From the NCBI GenBank assembly GCA_958295665.1, contig OY282559.1, forward strand, positions 272,130,047 to 272,194,046: DNA of 64,000 bases, read 5' to 3'. The notes below the pieces were generated by a model that was not told where the DNA came from, searched no databases, and was given only the letters and a program-made list of their open reading frames with translations. Shown in pieces: positions 10,961 through 22,849 of this stretch. Origin of the DNA: Tipula vernalis. Lineage: Eukaryota > Arthropoda > Insecta > Diptera > Tipulidae. The position numbers were made by a program, and so were the translations under genes. The first letter of the stretch is position 1; each line of letters opens with the position of its first letter.

Positions 10961-11406
10961 ATATTAACTGAACTTCCATTTCCTGTAATGCAACACATAT
11001 CTTTGAAAACTTCCTTCCTCCCTTCAACATCAAGCAGGACTGTTCAAAACTGAAATCGTTGGCGCACATTTTTCGACACACTCATGCTGATCCCATACAC
11101 AACACCTGCCCGCTCTTCCCTTGGGATTCCATCGCCAGTCGCCCCAAAGGATTTAGACAGGGTAGCATTAACCACCCTGCTCACTTTGTTGGTGCAGTTA
11201 GGTACCCTTAGGCAAGGATCCCCTCTGTAAGACCAGGTACCAACGCCATTACGCCTTACGCTCGTTTACTCTTGCTTTCATTTGATGCCAGCGGTCCACT
11301 TCCCATGACTTCGCTCATGCATTTGTTTAGACATCCCGTTACCAATTAACCAACAAACCAACCAGGTAACTGTTCCAACCAATACCGTCTGTGTTACCAC
11401 CAAGTC
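10961..11406. other. Unassigned, comparatively GC-rich stretch
   Basis: Between about 11050 and 11350 the base composition is less AT-rich than the surrounding DNA, hinting at old coding or retroelement sequence. No frame or motif could be assigned. Confidence 0.35.
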
Positions 11407-11960
11407 AGCTGAAAGTGAAAAGTCGATAATGCAGTACCCTGTCAATATCAGCCGAAAGTTTCTATAGGCGAAAGTGAAAAATTGGTAATGCAGATTGTGT
11501 TATTCCACGTTTAGACGAAAATTACATGGATACATGGATAGCATTAAAGACTATTTTCAATATTCTTAAGTGGCAAAACTTCCCTCCAGTTCCTTGTAGA
11601 AAATTGTGGAAAATTCGCGAAACCCAAAAAAATATTTAATATTCGTATACAATCTGCCTTTAAAGTATTATGTCAATAACTATCGCAAAAAAAGAATTCA
11701 GTAAAAATTTTCCGCAGGAAATCTGGGAAAATTCGATTTTCCAAAAATCATTCGAAAAATCACTAAGCAATCCATCTCTAGACAAAATACTCTAGAGGCT
11801 GATTTTATACAAATATCCTAATGATTTTTGGAAAATCGAATTTTCCGAGATTTCCCACGGGAAACTTGAACTGAATTTTTTTCCTGCGATAGCTATTATT
11901 AATCCACATAAAAACGATTCATCTTCAGATATATGTACAATCTATCGTGTTTGTATCGCA
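11407..11960. mobile_element. Truncated second copy of the 147-base-repeat foldback element
   Basis: A piece of the TIR (GAAAAGTCGATAATGCAG) at about 11415-11434 is followed by TA and a second TIR start, CCCTGTCAATATCAGCCG (11437), as if one copy had inserted into another. Next come one inverted and one direct 147-type monomer (about 11650-11900), and then the similarity stops. No right-hand TIR is present, so this copy is truncated. Confidence 0.65.
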
Positions 11961-12480
11961 ATAGTACGGCTTGTATAAGTTTGATTATGGAAGGTTTCGC
12001 GCTACCGTCTTTTCAATTGCTATGATTTTATGGTCATTATTGTGCCCTAATAGAACTGCCCTATTTTATTTACTACTATTTACTACTATGGAATCTTGAA
12101 CAAGATTGCCTTGAATGAGTAATGGTATATATTAAAGTGTACGTGCCAGGTTTAGGTGAACAACTTAACAGACCGGTACTTTGCTCATGCTTAATTAAGG
12201 TTACTAAGGTTCGTCGATAATTCGTACGTTAATTTTCACGTGTCGCCAATGTGTCTTGCACCGCACTTAGAATTATTTAAACATCTAATTTTGAGAGAAC
12301 TGAAAAGCTAATTTGCTTTGCACAAGATTTTATAAATCTCGATGAATTCGCCGTTCGATTCACAGAAACAGACAATTTCCTTTAAACCAGTCAATTCCGT
12401 TTAGCAAAGAATTGGGGTAGACTAATGTTCATTGGATTTAAGCTCATATGATGTTGTTGTAATAAGCTATTTCCCAGATC
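11961..12480. other. Non-coding stretch before the hexamer satellite
   Basis: No open frame, repeat or motif that I can support. Confidence 0.4.
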
Positions 12481-12696
12481 GATATGTATGTGGATATGGA
12501 TATGGATGTGGATGTGGATGCGAATGTGGATGGGGATGTGGATGTGAATGTGGACGTGGATGTGGATGCGAATGTTGATTTAAATGTGGATTTTCATTTT
12601 GATTTGGATGTAGTTGTGGTTGTCGATGTGAATGGAGATTTGGATGTGTATGTCGATGTGAATATGAATGCGGATGTGGAACTGGAAGTAGATATA

Positions 12697-14008
12697 CAGG
12701 GTGGCTGAGACCAAGTGTTACCAAATGAAAACGCTGTAATTTTTTTAATTTTGATTATTTTTTATTGAAATTTCGTGGAATATGTTGAAAACATATTACA
12801 TTTTATGAAAAACATGTTACTGCTCGATATGACCTCCTTTGGCTTTGATTATTTGATTCAGTCTTCCATAGAAAGCATTGCATGCTGACCGAACGTGGGC
12901 TTGCGGAATTTTATTCCATTCTCGAACAAGAGCTGACTTCAATGCATCAACACTTTCGTATTTTTTAGTGGACACCTTACTCTCCAAAATGGACCATATG
13001 GAGAAATCCATGGGATTCAAGTCTGGTGAATATGGTGGCCATTCTTTCGACGAAATCAGCCGCGGAACGCAATTTTGTAAAAATTGCTGTGTCGCTCGAG
13101 CTTTGTGTGACGGTGCCGAGTCCTGTTGGAATGTCCAACGGTTCGTACCAAAGTGTTTACGTGCCCAAGGTAGCAAAGCATCGTTTAGGGTCTTTTGGCG
13201 GTACATCTCTTGGTTTACCTTGACTCCATGTTCGATGAAAACCAGAGGAGTGCGTCCATCTGCAGTAACTGCAGTTCAAACCATAACATAAGCTGGTGAT
13301 TGCTTGCGCATGGCAACTCTTGTGTCCAAATTATCGTTGGACTTGTCCTCTAACCAAACACGATCATTTTGTTTATTCACATGCTGTTGAATGGTGAAAA
13401 TTTTCTCATCAGAAAAGACAATTTTTGGAATCTCATCACGTTCGGCCAAGGCCTTCAATGCTCGTGTTCTTTCAAGCCTAACTTTTTTTTGTGCCTCCGT
13501 AAGATCTTGAACTTTTTGTATCTTGTAGGGCTTCAAGTGTAGTTCATTTTTCAATATGGTTTGAATGCTGTATCGTGAAACATGTAGACGTGCGGCTAAT
13601 TGATTGGCACTTTGACGAGGATTTCGTTGGATTCGTTTCTTCACCTTTCGTATCATTTCTTTTGATGTTGCTGTCTTTTTAGGACCGCCTCTGTTGCGTT
13701 TAGCGATGCTACCAGTTTCGTTGTATCGAGTTATGGTTCGATACACAAACATTTTATTCACATTCAAATGCTGGAGCTGACGAACTATTGCTGTTTGTGA
13801 ATTTCCACCCAAATACAGTGCAATTACACTATTACGTTTGAATTCCATTACGATTTTTTTATTAAGATATTAATTTAGAACAATTATTTATTGACCACAT
13901 ATAAACAACTAACCAAACTTCAATCTGTCAAAAAATTAATGCGCGAAAATGACAACTACACAAATGACAGCAGAGTGAAGTTAGTAACATTTGGTCTCAG
14001 CCACCCTG
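12697..14008 (-). mobile_element. maT-type (DD37D) Tc1/mariner transposon
   Basis: A 1312-base element with inverted repeats of about 28 bases beginning CAGGGTGGCTGAGACCAA, flanked by TA duplications (12695-12696 and 14009-14010). It holds one transposase gene on the minus strand. It sits inside the hexamer satellite. The ends are intact, and only one nonsense codon in the gene is visible, so it is a young copy that could still be mobilised by a related transposase. Confidence 0.93.
12817..13848 (-). pseudogene. maT transposase (DD37D) with one nonsense codon
   Basis: The 343-residue frame has one internal stop: TGA at plus 13276-13278 (codon 191), where the family has Trp. The N-terminus holds two helix-turn-helix domains joined by a basic GGPKK segment (residues 53-57). 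The first catalytic Asp is in FSDEK (147), the second in FQQDSAPSH and the third in NPMDFSIW. Counting gives 37 residues between the second and third Asp, the DD37D spacing of the maT group, rather than DD34D (mariner) or DD34E (Tc1). Apart from the stop the frame is continuous, so this is a very recent loss or a suppressible stop. Confidence 0.92.
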
Positions 14009-14639
14009 TAGATGTCGATGTGGAAGTGTGAGGATTTTGATGCGGTTTTGTATGTGAAAGTGGGTTTGGATGTGGATTTGAAATTAGATGTGGATGTGTG
14101 AGGATTTCAATGCGGCTGTGGATGTAGAAGAGGATGCAGATGTGGATATAGATGTGGATGAGGATGTAGATTTTCAATTTGAATTTGAATGTGCATGTGC
14201 ATGAGGATGTGGATGGGAATGTGGATTTGGATTTGAATTTGGATGGCGATTTGGATGTTTATATGGATGTAGATTTGGTTGTGAATGTGGATGTGGTTGT
14301 GGGTCTGGTTGTGGATGTCGATGTGGATTTGGATTTGGATGTGGTTGTGGATATGGATGTGGATGTCGATGTGCATATGAATCTGGATGTGGAAGAAAAT
14401 ATAGCCGTGAATATGTATGTGGATGTGGATGTTGATGTGAATGTGGATTTGAATGTGAATGTCGATTTGGATGTGAATGTGTATGTGTATGTGGATATGG
14501 ATATGGATGTGGATGTGGATGCGAATGTAGCTGTGGATGTGGATGGAGATGTGGATGTGGTTGTGGATTTGGATTTGAATTTGGATGCTTATTTGGATGT
14601 AAATTTGGTTGTGAATAGTAGATGTGTTACGACTTTCAT

Positions 14640-15333
14640 GCGTCTTCACCGTGCAGAAGAGAACAATTGCGGGAGTCCAAACGCACAAATAAATTAACAT
14701 TTTTTTTTTATAACAATTGGCACTTGAGGGTTATATATATGCTCAGTTTATGTTCTTGCCAAATTTGAATGTAACATTGCATTCGTTTTGTACATAGAAA
14801 TATTTTGTGTACTTTATACGTTGCGATGAGTCAGATGAAATTTGTATTTCTCCTCATTTCGTTATGTAGACATATGCGTCCCTTGTGAAATGTTTTATGT
14901 TTGTATATTTGACGGGTGTTACAGAATTGTTTGATTTCTTTGCTGTGTTTTTCGTCTGGAGTGTTACTTTTGTTTGGGTATTGTGCTTCGTTGGTGCGTG
15001 TTTTAATTGCTCTGAATGGGGGAATGAACCAGGTCGGTGTATCCGACATGGATCCGAGGCGACAAGAAGAGAAAAAATATGTATATTTTCAGCAAAATAC
15101 ATGAAAATGATAAGAGAAAAGAAGAGGGGGAAATTTTTACTGATTTTTTTTAGATGAAAAAAATATATAATATCATGTGGGTCGATGAGGGGAGGCACGT
15201 GTGGCAATCCCGATTGATCACTCCCGATTTATTATTTCTTTAGCCGCTGAGGCCGATGGGAATATGTCTGAAAAACCCCACGCCGCACCGTGAGCTCTAG
15301 TCAGCTAATATACCGCATCAGACCTCTATTCTT
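14640..15333. other. Non-satellite block inside the hexamer array
   Basis: About 700 bases of ordinary sequence separate two hexamer segments. Its small frames (for example 14854-15207, minus) are not recognisable. The last 150 bases are more GC-rich. I see no terminal repeats, so it may be an old insertion or the original host sequence. Confidence 0.45.
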
Positions 15334-15648
15334 ATGCCTGTTAACGGAATCCCTGTTGGGATTGGGTGGTATGTGGTTGTGGATGTGGATGTGGATGTAG
15401 ATGTGGATGTAGATGTGGACGTGGATGTGAATGTGGATGTGGATGTGGATTTATATGTGTATTTTGATTTTGATTTATATGTAGTTGTGGTTGTCGATGT
15501 GAATGGAGATGTGATCTGGAAGTAGATATAGTATGGTAAGTAGATATAGATGTGCACATGAATGTGGATGTGGAAGTAGATATAGCCGTGAATATGTATG
15601 TGGTTGTTGATTTGGATTTGGATGTGGATGTGGATGTGGATGTTGATA

Positions 15649-16206
15649 TGGATGTGGATGTGGATGTGGATGTGGATGTGGATGTGGATGTGGATGTGGA
15701 TGTGGATGTGGATGTGGATGTGGATGTGGATGTGGATGTGGATGTGGATGTGGATGTCGATGTGGATGTGGATGTGGATGTGGATGTGGATGTGGATGTG
15801 GATGTGGATGTGGATGTGGATGTGGATGTGGATGTGGATGTGGATGTGGATGTGGATGTGGATGTGGATGTGGATGTGGATGTGGATGTGGATGTGGATG
15901 TGGATGTGGATGTGGATGTGGATGTGGATGTGGATGTGGATGTGGATGTGGATGTGGATGTGGATGTGGATGTGGATGTGGATGTGGATGTGGATGTGGA
16001 TGTGGATGTGGATGTGGATGTGGATGTGGATGTGGATGTGGATGTGGATGTGGATGTGGATGTGGATGTGGATGTGGATGTGGATGTGGATGTGGATGTG
16101 GATGTGGATGTGGATGTGGATGTGGATGTGGATGTGGATGTGGATGTGGATGTGGATGTGGATGTGGATGTGGATGTGGATGTGGATGTGGATGTGGATG
16201 TGGATG
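15649..16206. repeat. Near-perfect (GATGTG)n block, about 93 units
   Basis: About 558 bases of uninterrupted hexamers with a single C-for-G change near 15757. Such uniformity next to heavily diverged hexamers suggests recent expansion by slippage or unequal exchange. An assembly effect cannot be excluded. Confidence 0.9.
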
Positions 16207-16966
16207 TACATGTCGACATGGTTGTGGATCTGAATGTGAATGTGTATGTGGATGTGGATGAGGATTTCAATGTGGATGTGGATGTGGATGTAGTTGTGGT
16301 TGTCGATGTGGATGTGATTGGAGATGTGGATGTGTATGTCGATGTGTATATGAATGCGGATGTCGATATGATATAGATGTAGATGTTTGAGGATTTGGAT
16401 GTGGCTGTTGATGCGAAAGTGGATCTGAATGTGGATTTGAATGTGGATGTGAATGTGTGAGAATCTTAATGGGGCTCTGGATGTGGATGAGCATTTGTAT
16501 GTGAATGTGGATGTGGATTTGGATGTAGATTTGGATGTAGATTTTGATGCAGATGAGTATGTGGATATTAACCTGAATGTAGATTGGTTTGTGAGTATGG
16601 ATGTGGTGGTATATCTGGTTGTGGTTGTGGATCTGGATTTGGATGTGAATGGATATGTGGATATGGATGTCGATGTGAAAATGAATGTGGAGTGGAAGTA
16701 GATATAGCCGTAGATTATTGTGTGTGTGTATGTATGTAGATGTGGATGTGAACGTGGGTTTGGATTAGGATGTGGATGTGGTTGTGGATTTGAATGTAGA
16801 AGCGAATGAGAATGTTGATGTGAATTTGGATGTAAATGTGGATGTGGATTTCAATGTGGATTTTAATTTGGATGTAGTTGTGGTTGTGGATGTGGATGTG
16901 ACTAGAGATGTGGATGTGTATGTCGATGTGAATATGAATGCGTATGTGGATCTGGAAGAAGATATA

Positions 16967-18598
16967 CACTTGGGTGCAAAAAAATCGCAAATTGCTCAAT
17001 TTTTCACAAAATTTCAAAAATATCAAAAAAATTCAATTGTTGTTTAATTTTTTTTATTGCAGATTCAAAGTCTATTTCAATACCCATCCAGTGGTACCTT
17101 TTTTGTACTTGTACCATGCCAACAAAGTAATTTTTTGGCAAATGCATACAGCAGGCTTTCGAATTAAATTCTAAAAATAATTCAACAAGATCAATACAAT
17201 AGCATGCCATGAAATATCTCGCTCGGAATTGTCATCATACGCATATCGACGCTTAGTCTGAACGGCCCTCTATTAATTACGCCTTCAACCGGAGCAAAGA
17301 AATGGATACCACACCAGAGGTAGCCGCACAAGTGGTTGCACAAGTGGTTGCACTAATTGATGCGGGGCAGAGCCAAAGTGAAGTGGCTCGACAACTAAAT
17401 TTGAGCCGATTCCCCGTTCGTCGAGTGTGGCAGAAATATCAGGAAACTGGTGGTTTCAGACGGCGACAAGGATCTGGCCGACCTCGTGCTACAGCACAGC
17501 GTGATGGCCGCTTTCTTGTAACAACTTCGTTGCGAAATCATCCTATGAATGCGGTTCAACTGGGACGGCGGCTCCAAGAAGTTCGTGAAGTCGAAGTCAG
17601 TCGGTGGACAGTTAGAAGACGACTTCAAGAAGTTAATCTGACTGCACACAGACCAGCAAACGGGCCGAAATTGACCGCATCCCACTGATGAGCCCGTCGT
17701 CAGTTAGCTCGAGAGCATTTGAATTGGACAGAAGAAGAATGGAGTAGAGTCCTGTTCTCTGACGAGTGCAGGATGTGTTTATATGGCACCGATGGACGCG
17801 GAAGAGTATACAGAAGACAAGGAGAGCGATATGCACAATGTTGCATCCAAGAATGTGCCTTGTATGGCGGTGGGTCGTGCATGTTCTGGGGAGGCATATC
17901 ACTAGAAGCGAAGACAGATCTTGTATTCATCACCCAAGCCAATACTGGCGGTCGGTCAAAAGGAATGACTTCTCAACGGTACATTGAGGAAGTACTAGAG
18001 GAGTATGTCGTACCTTTTGCCGGGTTTATTGGTGAAAATTTTCTGTTCATGCAGGATAATGCAAGCCCGCATACGGCTGCTGTAGTATACCAGTCAGTAC
18101 CTTCAAGAGGTGGATGTGCCTATTGTGGAGTGGCCAGCTCGAAGCCTGGACCTCAATCCCATCGAACATATATGGGACGAGTTGAAAAGAAGGGTTCGAG
18201 CCAGAGATGTGGCTCCAACGAGTCTCCAGGAGCTGCAACAAGCGATCGTAGAGGAATGGGAGGCGATATCTGAAGATTTTGTGAAAACTTTGGTGAAATC
18301 AATGCTTCATCGAATGGAAGCTGTCATTCGGGCCAGAGGAGGGAATACTCGTTATTATTTTTTCTGATTTCCATGTTTTAATTCGATTTTTAGTATTAAT
18401 TTTCATGCTGACAAATTCACTAAAACGTATACCTCAGATGTTTACCCCCAAAAATCAGTTTGATGGCACGTATAAATACAAAAAAGATACCACTGGATAG
18501 GTATTGAAATAGACTTTGGAAAAATATTGGATTTTTTTTTGATATTTTTGCACTTTTGTGGAAAATTGAGCAATGTGCGATTTTTTTGCACCAAAGTG
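16967..18598 (+). mobile_element. Tc1-type (DD34E) transposon
   Basis: A 1632-base element with inverted repeats of at least 60 bases beginning CACTTGGGTGCAAAAAAATC on the left (CACTTTGGTGCA on the right), flanked by TA at 16965-16966 and 18599-18600. It encodes one transposase on the plus strand. It lies in the hexamer satellite, at the same position of the higher-order unit as the maT element. Confidence 0.93.
17302..18367 (+). pseudogene. Tc1 transposase (DD34E), two adjacent stops and a 4-base insertion
   Basis: The start at 17302 gives a paired-like helix-turn-helix N-terminus and a GSGRPR linker, both typical of Tc1. Two adjacent TGA codons (17686-17691) interrupt the frame. It reopens in the same frame with NWTEEEWSRVLFSDE, which holds catalytic Asp 1, and then MQDNASPHTA with Asp 2. 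At 18091-18098 the tetramer CAGT is duplicated, shifting the frame; the correct continuation, with NPIEHIWDEL (Glu), is the frame ending at 18367. With that shift allowed for, 34 residues separate the second Asp from the Glu. The two stops could each come from C-to-T change in CGA codons. Confidence 0.9.
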
Positions 18599-19240
18599 TA
18601 GATGTAGATGTGTGAGGATTTAGATGGGGCTCTTGATGTTGCAGTGGAAGTGTATCTAGATTTGAATGTGGATGTGGATGTGTGAGGATTTCCATGTTGC
18701 TCTGGATGTGGGCGAGGATGCAGATGTGGATATAAATGTGGACGTGGATGTGCATTTTAATTTGAATGTGCATGTAGATGTCGATGTGGATTTTGATGTT
18801 GAAATTGATGTGGATTTGGATGTGGATGTGGAAATTGATGTGGATGCGGATGAGGATGTGGATGTGGATGTGGTTGTGGATTTGAATGTAGAGACGAATG
18901 CGAATGTGGATATGAATTTGGATGTAAATGTGGATGTGGATTTGAATGTGGATTTTGATTTGGATGTAGTTGTGGTTGTGGATGTGGATGTGACTGGAGA
19001 TGTAGAAGTATATGTCGATGTGAATATGAATGCGGATGTGGATGTGGAAGTAGATTTAGATGTAGGTGTGTTAGGTTTTGGATGGGGCTCTTGATGTGAA
19101 AGTGGATCTGGATGTAGATTTGAATGTGGATGTGGATGTGTAAGGATTTCAATGTTGCTCTGGATGTGGATGTGGATGCAGATGTGGATTTTGATGCGGA
19201 AATTGATGTGGATTTGGAAGTGAATGTAGATGGGGGGCAT

Positions 19241-22188
19241 GGTACACTAAATGAACTACCTTCTAAGCTTGACACAATAAAGGTTGAATCTATAAAAAAA
19301 ATTTTAGTTTTATATTGGGCAACGGTTTCTCTCATGAAACTTATCGAGCCTATATGCAGCGATAAAATCACTATTCATGGAAATACCAATTTATACGTTG
19401 TTTTCACAAATTTGTCATTTGATATAAAATGTGTTTCGGCTGAAATATATCGTCTGGTGCTTTTCGGTTGAAATAGCAAGACATTATCTGTATTTATGAC
19501 ATTTTTTTTACTATCGGTTGAAAATTTTCTGGTACAACCTGCAGTAGGATGTGGTCGTGTCATTTGGTTGTACGGCATACTAAAAATCTATTGTACAAAT
19601 TGTCGAGCATAAAGACAGCTTTGGTCGATTGTGTTTATTCATCAATTTGTTCAATTCATCAAATTGTAAAAACAGGTGGCACAGATAATTGAATAAACAA
19701 ATCGTACTCGTTTCTCGGTAAAACTGTCTACTATTTATCTGTACAATTTTGTTGAATAATTTGTAATACAACCAATCGTATATTGTATGGGGTATATAAA
19801 ACAAACTATTTTGCAAATATGTACGTACATATTGTTGTATAATATGTACCTAATAAATTAATTATTATTTACTATACGGTAGCAAATCGACTAAATACTA
19901 TAAAAGATTGTTTACGGTAATTATACAAATTAGCCACATTCTACTCAATAATTTTTTTTTTTTGTGTTTAGTCTATAGGATCTCATCAAAATCATCGACG
20001 TTTGCGTTAGTCGAGGTCCGTAAGAAAAAAATCGGATATCACTCACACCATATTCCAAATTAATGTCGGTTCAGAAGCCCCGTTATGGAAACTCTAAATC
20101 ATCGTTTTCCATCATTAAAAGATGGGCATTTCCACAAAAACAGTTATAACGACGAGTACAATGACGGACCGTAACAATAATTGAGTGTCCAAAATGGTGT
20201 TGATGACCCTCGCTCGTATTTATACGGCAGAAAAAGGTCAACAAAAGTCTTGCACACACCTTAAAATCACTTTCTGATTGCAATCAAAAACAAAAATGAG
20301 AAGTTCAACTTATAATCATTATGCATAATCAAATTTACAGTTTTTTTAAATTAGTTTCTTATTTTACTGGTATTTATTGTTTTTTTATTTATTATTATTT
20401 TTTGAATTTATAGATATACCATCGTAAATCGTATTTATCAATGTCATATGCATCGTAGTTACCAAATTACAATAATATTCTTGTTTTTTACTAAGCCAAG
20501 GTTAATTTTATAGTTTTAATATTTTTTTTAGTTTTTTGTAAAGGTATACATCGTTAATTCAAATATTTTATAACACGATACATTGTACGTTATATAAATA
20601 AATTGATGTACATTAACCAGTGTTTTACTACCACTAATCGGTGGATAAATGTACTGTTATGCTGTAAATAAAAAGTTTGACAGAATCTGATAATAGTTTA
20701 GTACCTACTGGAAAAGTAATTATTTTACCGGTATTTTAATTTTAACAATTAATTGGTTATTATTAACCTCTCTATATTCATTCTGGTTTGTTGATTATGA
20801 TGACAAATGCGCAACCCACACACACAAAGTTCAAGAATTTTAATGTTACGTTCGTGTACAGACCACTATTTGGATTTGCTCGTTTAATAAATTTTTTAAT
20901 AATTAAACAAGCATTCTAATTCTAATTATCTATACAACTATGATTAATTTATTTTCTGTGTTGAACACGCGAGATCAAAATAATTTGTTCATTGTGAATT
21001 TGTTTTTTATGCAAATAAATCTAGTTTAAATGTTGTAATAATTGCGCATGGGCGATTATTAAGTGATGTCGTGTGTGATAATGTTAATCGGATATCTGTT
21101 TAGATATAGTGCGTGAAGTCAAGATTATATAAACACGAATAAAATTATAAATCATATTGATAAACAATCAACATTAATTTATACTAAATACAGAGATACG
21201 AGTATGATAAACACAATTTTTTATTAGGCTCAAGTTTTTTCTGCTTGACATTTAAAATCAGATATTTATACTTGTACTGTACATCGATGTACTAGTTTAC
21301 TATTTAATATTTATTGATGATTTGTATCCATTTGTAATTACTACAAATTAGCAGTATATCACGTGTTTCGGCGATAAAATTATGTGACCGAATATAACCC
21401 GGAATAATACTGCGGTTGTTGGACGATACTCAGCCCAGCACAGTCCAATAAACTGTCAATCGAGCGCTAAAGTTGATTGTGATTTTGGCGTAGGATTTCA
21501 AGTAATTTTCTTAAACGGATTCTACATAGGCTATTTTTCTACTGATTATAACATAATTTAATTAGCGTAATGGAAATGGTATTGGGAGTGTGCATTTCAA
21601 CAAACACTATGTCGATGAGAAATTGATCACACAAAGTGTATACAAATTAACGAAAAATTTAAATTTATAGGAAAAGTGCGCTAAAAAATTTAACTAAGAT
21701 ACTATCGGGTAGGGGTGTACATATATATTTTCATTAAGGCTTTGGTCGAAACTTTTGATAATAGTTTTTAATACACACAATTCCTATGATAATTTACGAC
21801 AGCTAAATCATAAATGATTAACTTACTGTGCCGATTTTACTTAAGTGGCATAGTTATGTCTTAATAAATGTACCACCCAAGACATTTTCTGTCCAAACGT
21901 CTACCTATTTCTTGGAAAATACTGTAATTAAAATGAAGCAAAAAATATTTGAGGCGAGGAAATATACCAACATATTATTACAACAAATGAAAAGCATAAT
22001 AAAAAAAGAGATTTGCTCTAAAAAATATTTATCATAAAAAATAGTTTTTGTTGAAGGGCTTGAAGGTTGTTAGAAAATTTTTTGAAAATTGTGAAATGGA
22101 CTTAGTTTATCGAAAACTACTGCAACTCTACCGTTTCCCATAATCTTAGAGATGTTAACAGTTTGAACAAAAAAAAAATGGGTGTGTT
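19241..22188. other. AT-rich non-coding stretch
   Basis: About 2.9 kb with no credible gene. A short block at 19980-20280 has somewhat higher GC content, but nothing in it is recognisable. There are many homopolymer and TA-rich segments. Confidence 0.45.
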
Positions 22189-22198
22189 CCTTAAAGCC

Positions 22199-22280
22199 TC
22201 GTTCTCATTAGTCAAGTTACTTGATTTCAAGTACTTGAATTCAAGTAACTTGAACCTACTTGACCAATAAGAACGTGTTA
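22199..22280. repeat. Palindrome at the left end of the TIR element
   Basis: The sequence GTTCTCATTAGTCAAG at 22199 is mirrored by CTTGACCAATAAGAAC ending near 22275. The arms are about 35 bases and contain several CTTGAATTCAAG-type repeats, so the left end can form a hairpin. Confidence 0.6.
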
Positions 22281-22439
22281 TTTTGCTTGAATATCCGATA
22301 ATTTTATTTGACTTCAAGTTTCAAGTAAAGTAGAGAACCTTTCAACTTTTGTATTCAAGTTGAGTAGTCTGAAATGACCTGCAATATAAAAATATAAAGG
22401 GCTGAACTTCGGTCTTGATTAATTAAACAGCCAAAATCA

Positions 22440-22760
22440 ATCCCGAAATGAACTTCTTAAGCCAATCTTCAGCTTAACTTCCAACTCAATTTCCAACTCA
22501 ACCTCTATATCAATTACACCACAATCCTAAACGCCAATTTTCAAATTAACGGCCAATCCAGCCACCAATTAAATCACCAAATCAACCCTTAACCTAACTC
22601 CAAATTAACCCTTAAATAATTCCCCAACAGAACAACTCACATCAGAATGCAAGCTAACTAAATCCTAATTCTACTTCAACTCAACTTAGCTTAACCCAAA
22701 CCTCAACCCTCTGCTCAACTCTACACTTATTTTCCAACCCAATCCCAAAATTAACTCGAT
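22440..22760. repeat. Degenerate CCAACTCAA-type tandem repeat
   Basis: Loose repetition of CAACTCAA, CCAATTAAA and AACTCAACC over about 300 bases. A similar block lies at 24190-24400. Open frames through these blocks (such as 24095-24562) are low complexity and should not be read as genes. Confidence 0.6.
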
Positions 22761-22849
22761 TCGAAAGCTACATGGCCAAAAATGTAGTTATGGAAAATAT
22801 GCTTAGCACGGCAGCTTAGTGACCTCTAACATATCTTAACATCAATCCA

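Larger units (their letters stand above)
12481..19240. repeat. GATGTG hexamer satellite array, degenerate with a perfect core
   Basis: About 4.1 kb of GATGTG-type hexamers, spread over 6.8 kb because two transposons and a non-repeat block (14640-15333) interrupt it. The flanks are degenerate and carry longer higher-order motifs: one ends GAAGTAGATATAG, another contains GTGTGAGGATTTCAATG. Because six is a multiple of three, all six frames stay open and give artefactual Asp-Val, His-Ile, Thr-Ser and Met-Trp repeats, none of which should be taken for genes. Confidence 0.93.

Noticed and set aside
14107..14700. Repeat-rich 197-residue frame
   Set aside because: It is the same hexamer satellite in degenerate form, and the antisense frame is equally open.
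15318..16376. Long open frames of His-Ile, Thr-Ser, Asp-Val and Met-Trp repeats
   Set aside because: They exist in all frames because the hexamer repeat is a multiple of three and lacks stops. They show no start context or non-repeat domain.
19241..22188. Possible tRNA or small RNA genes in the long AT-rich stretch
   Set aside because: I looked for A and B box motifs and cloverleaf arms and found none convincing.
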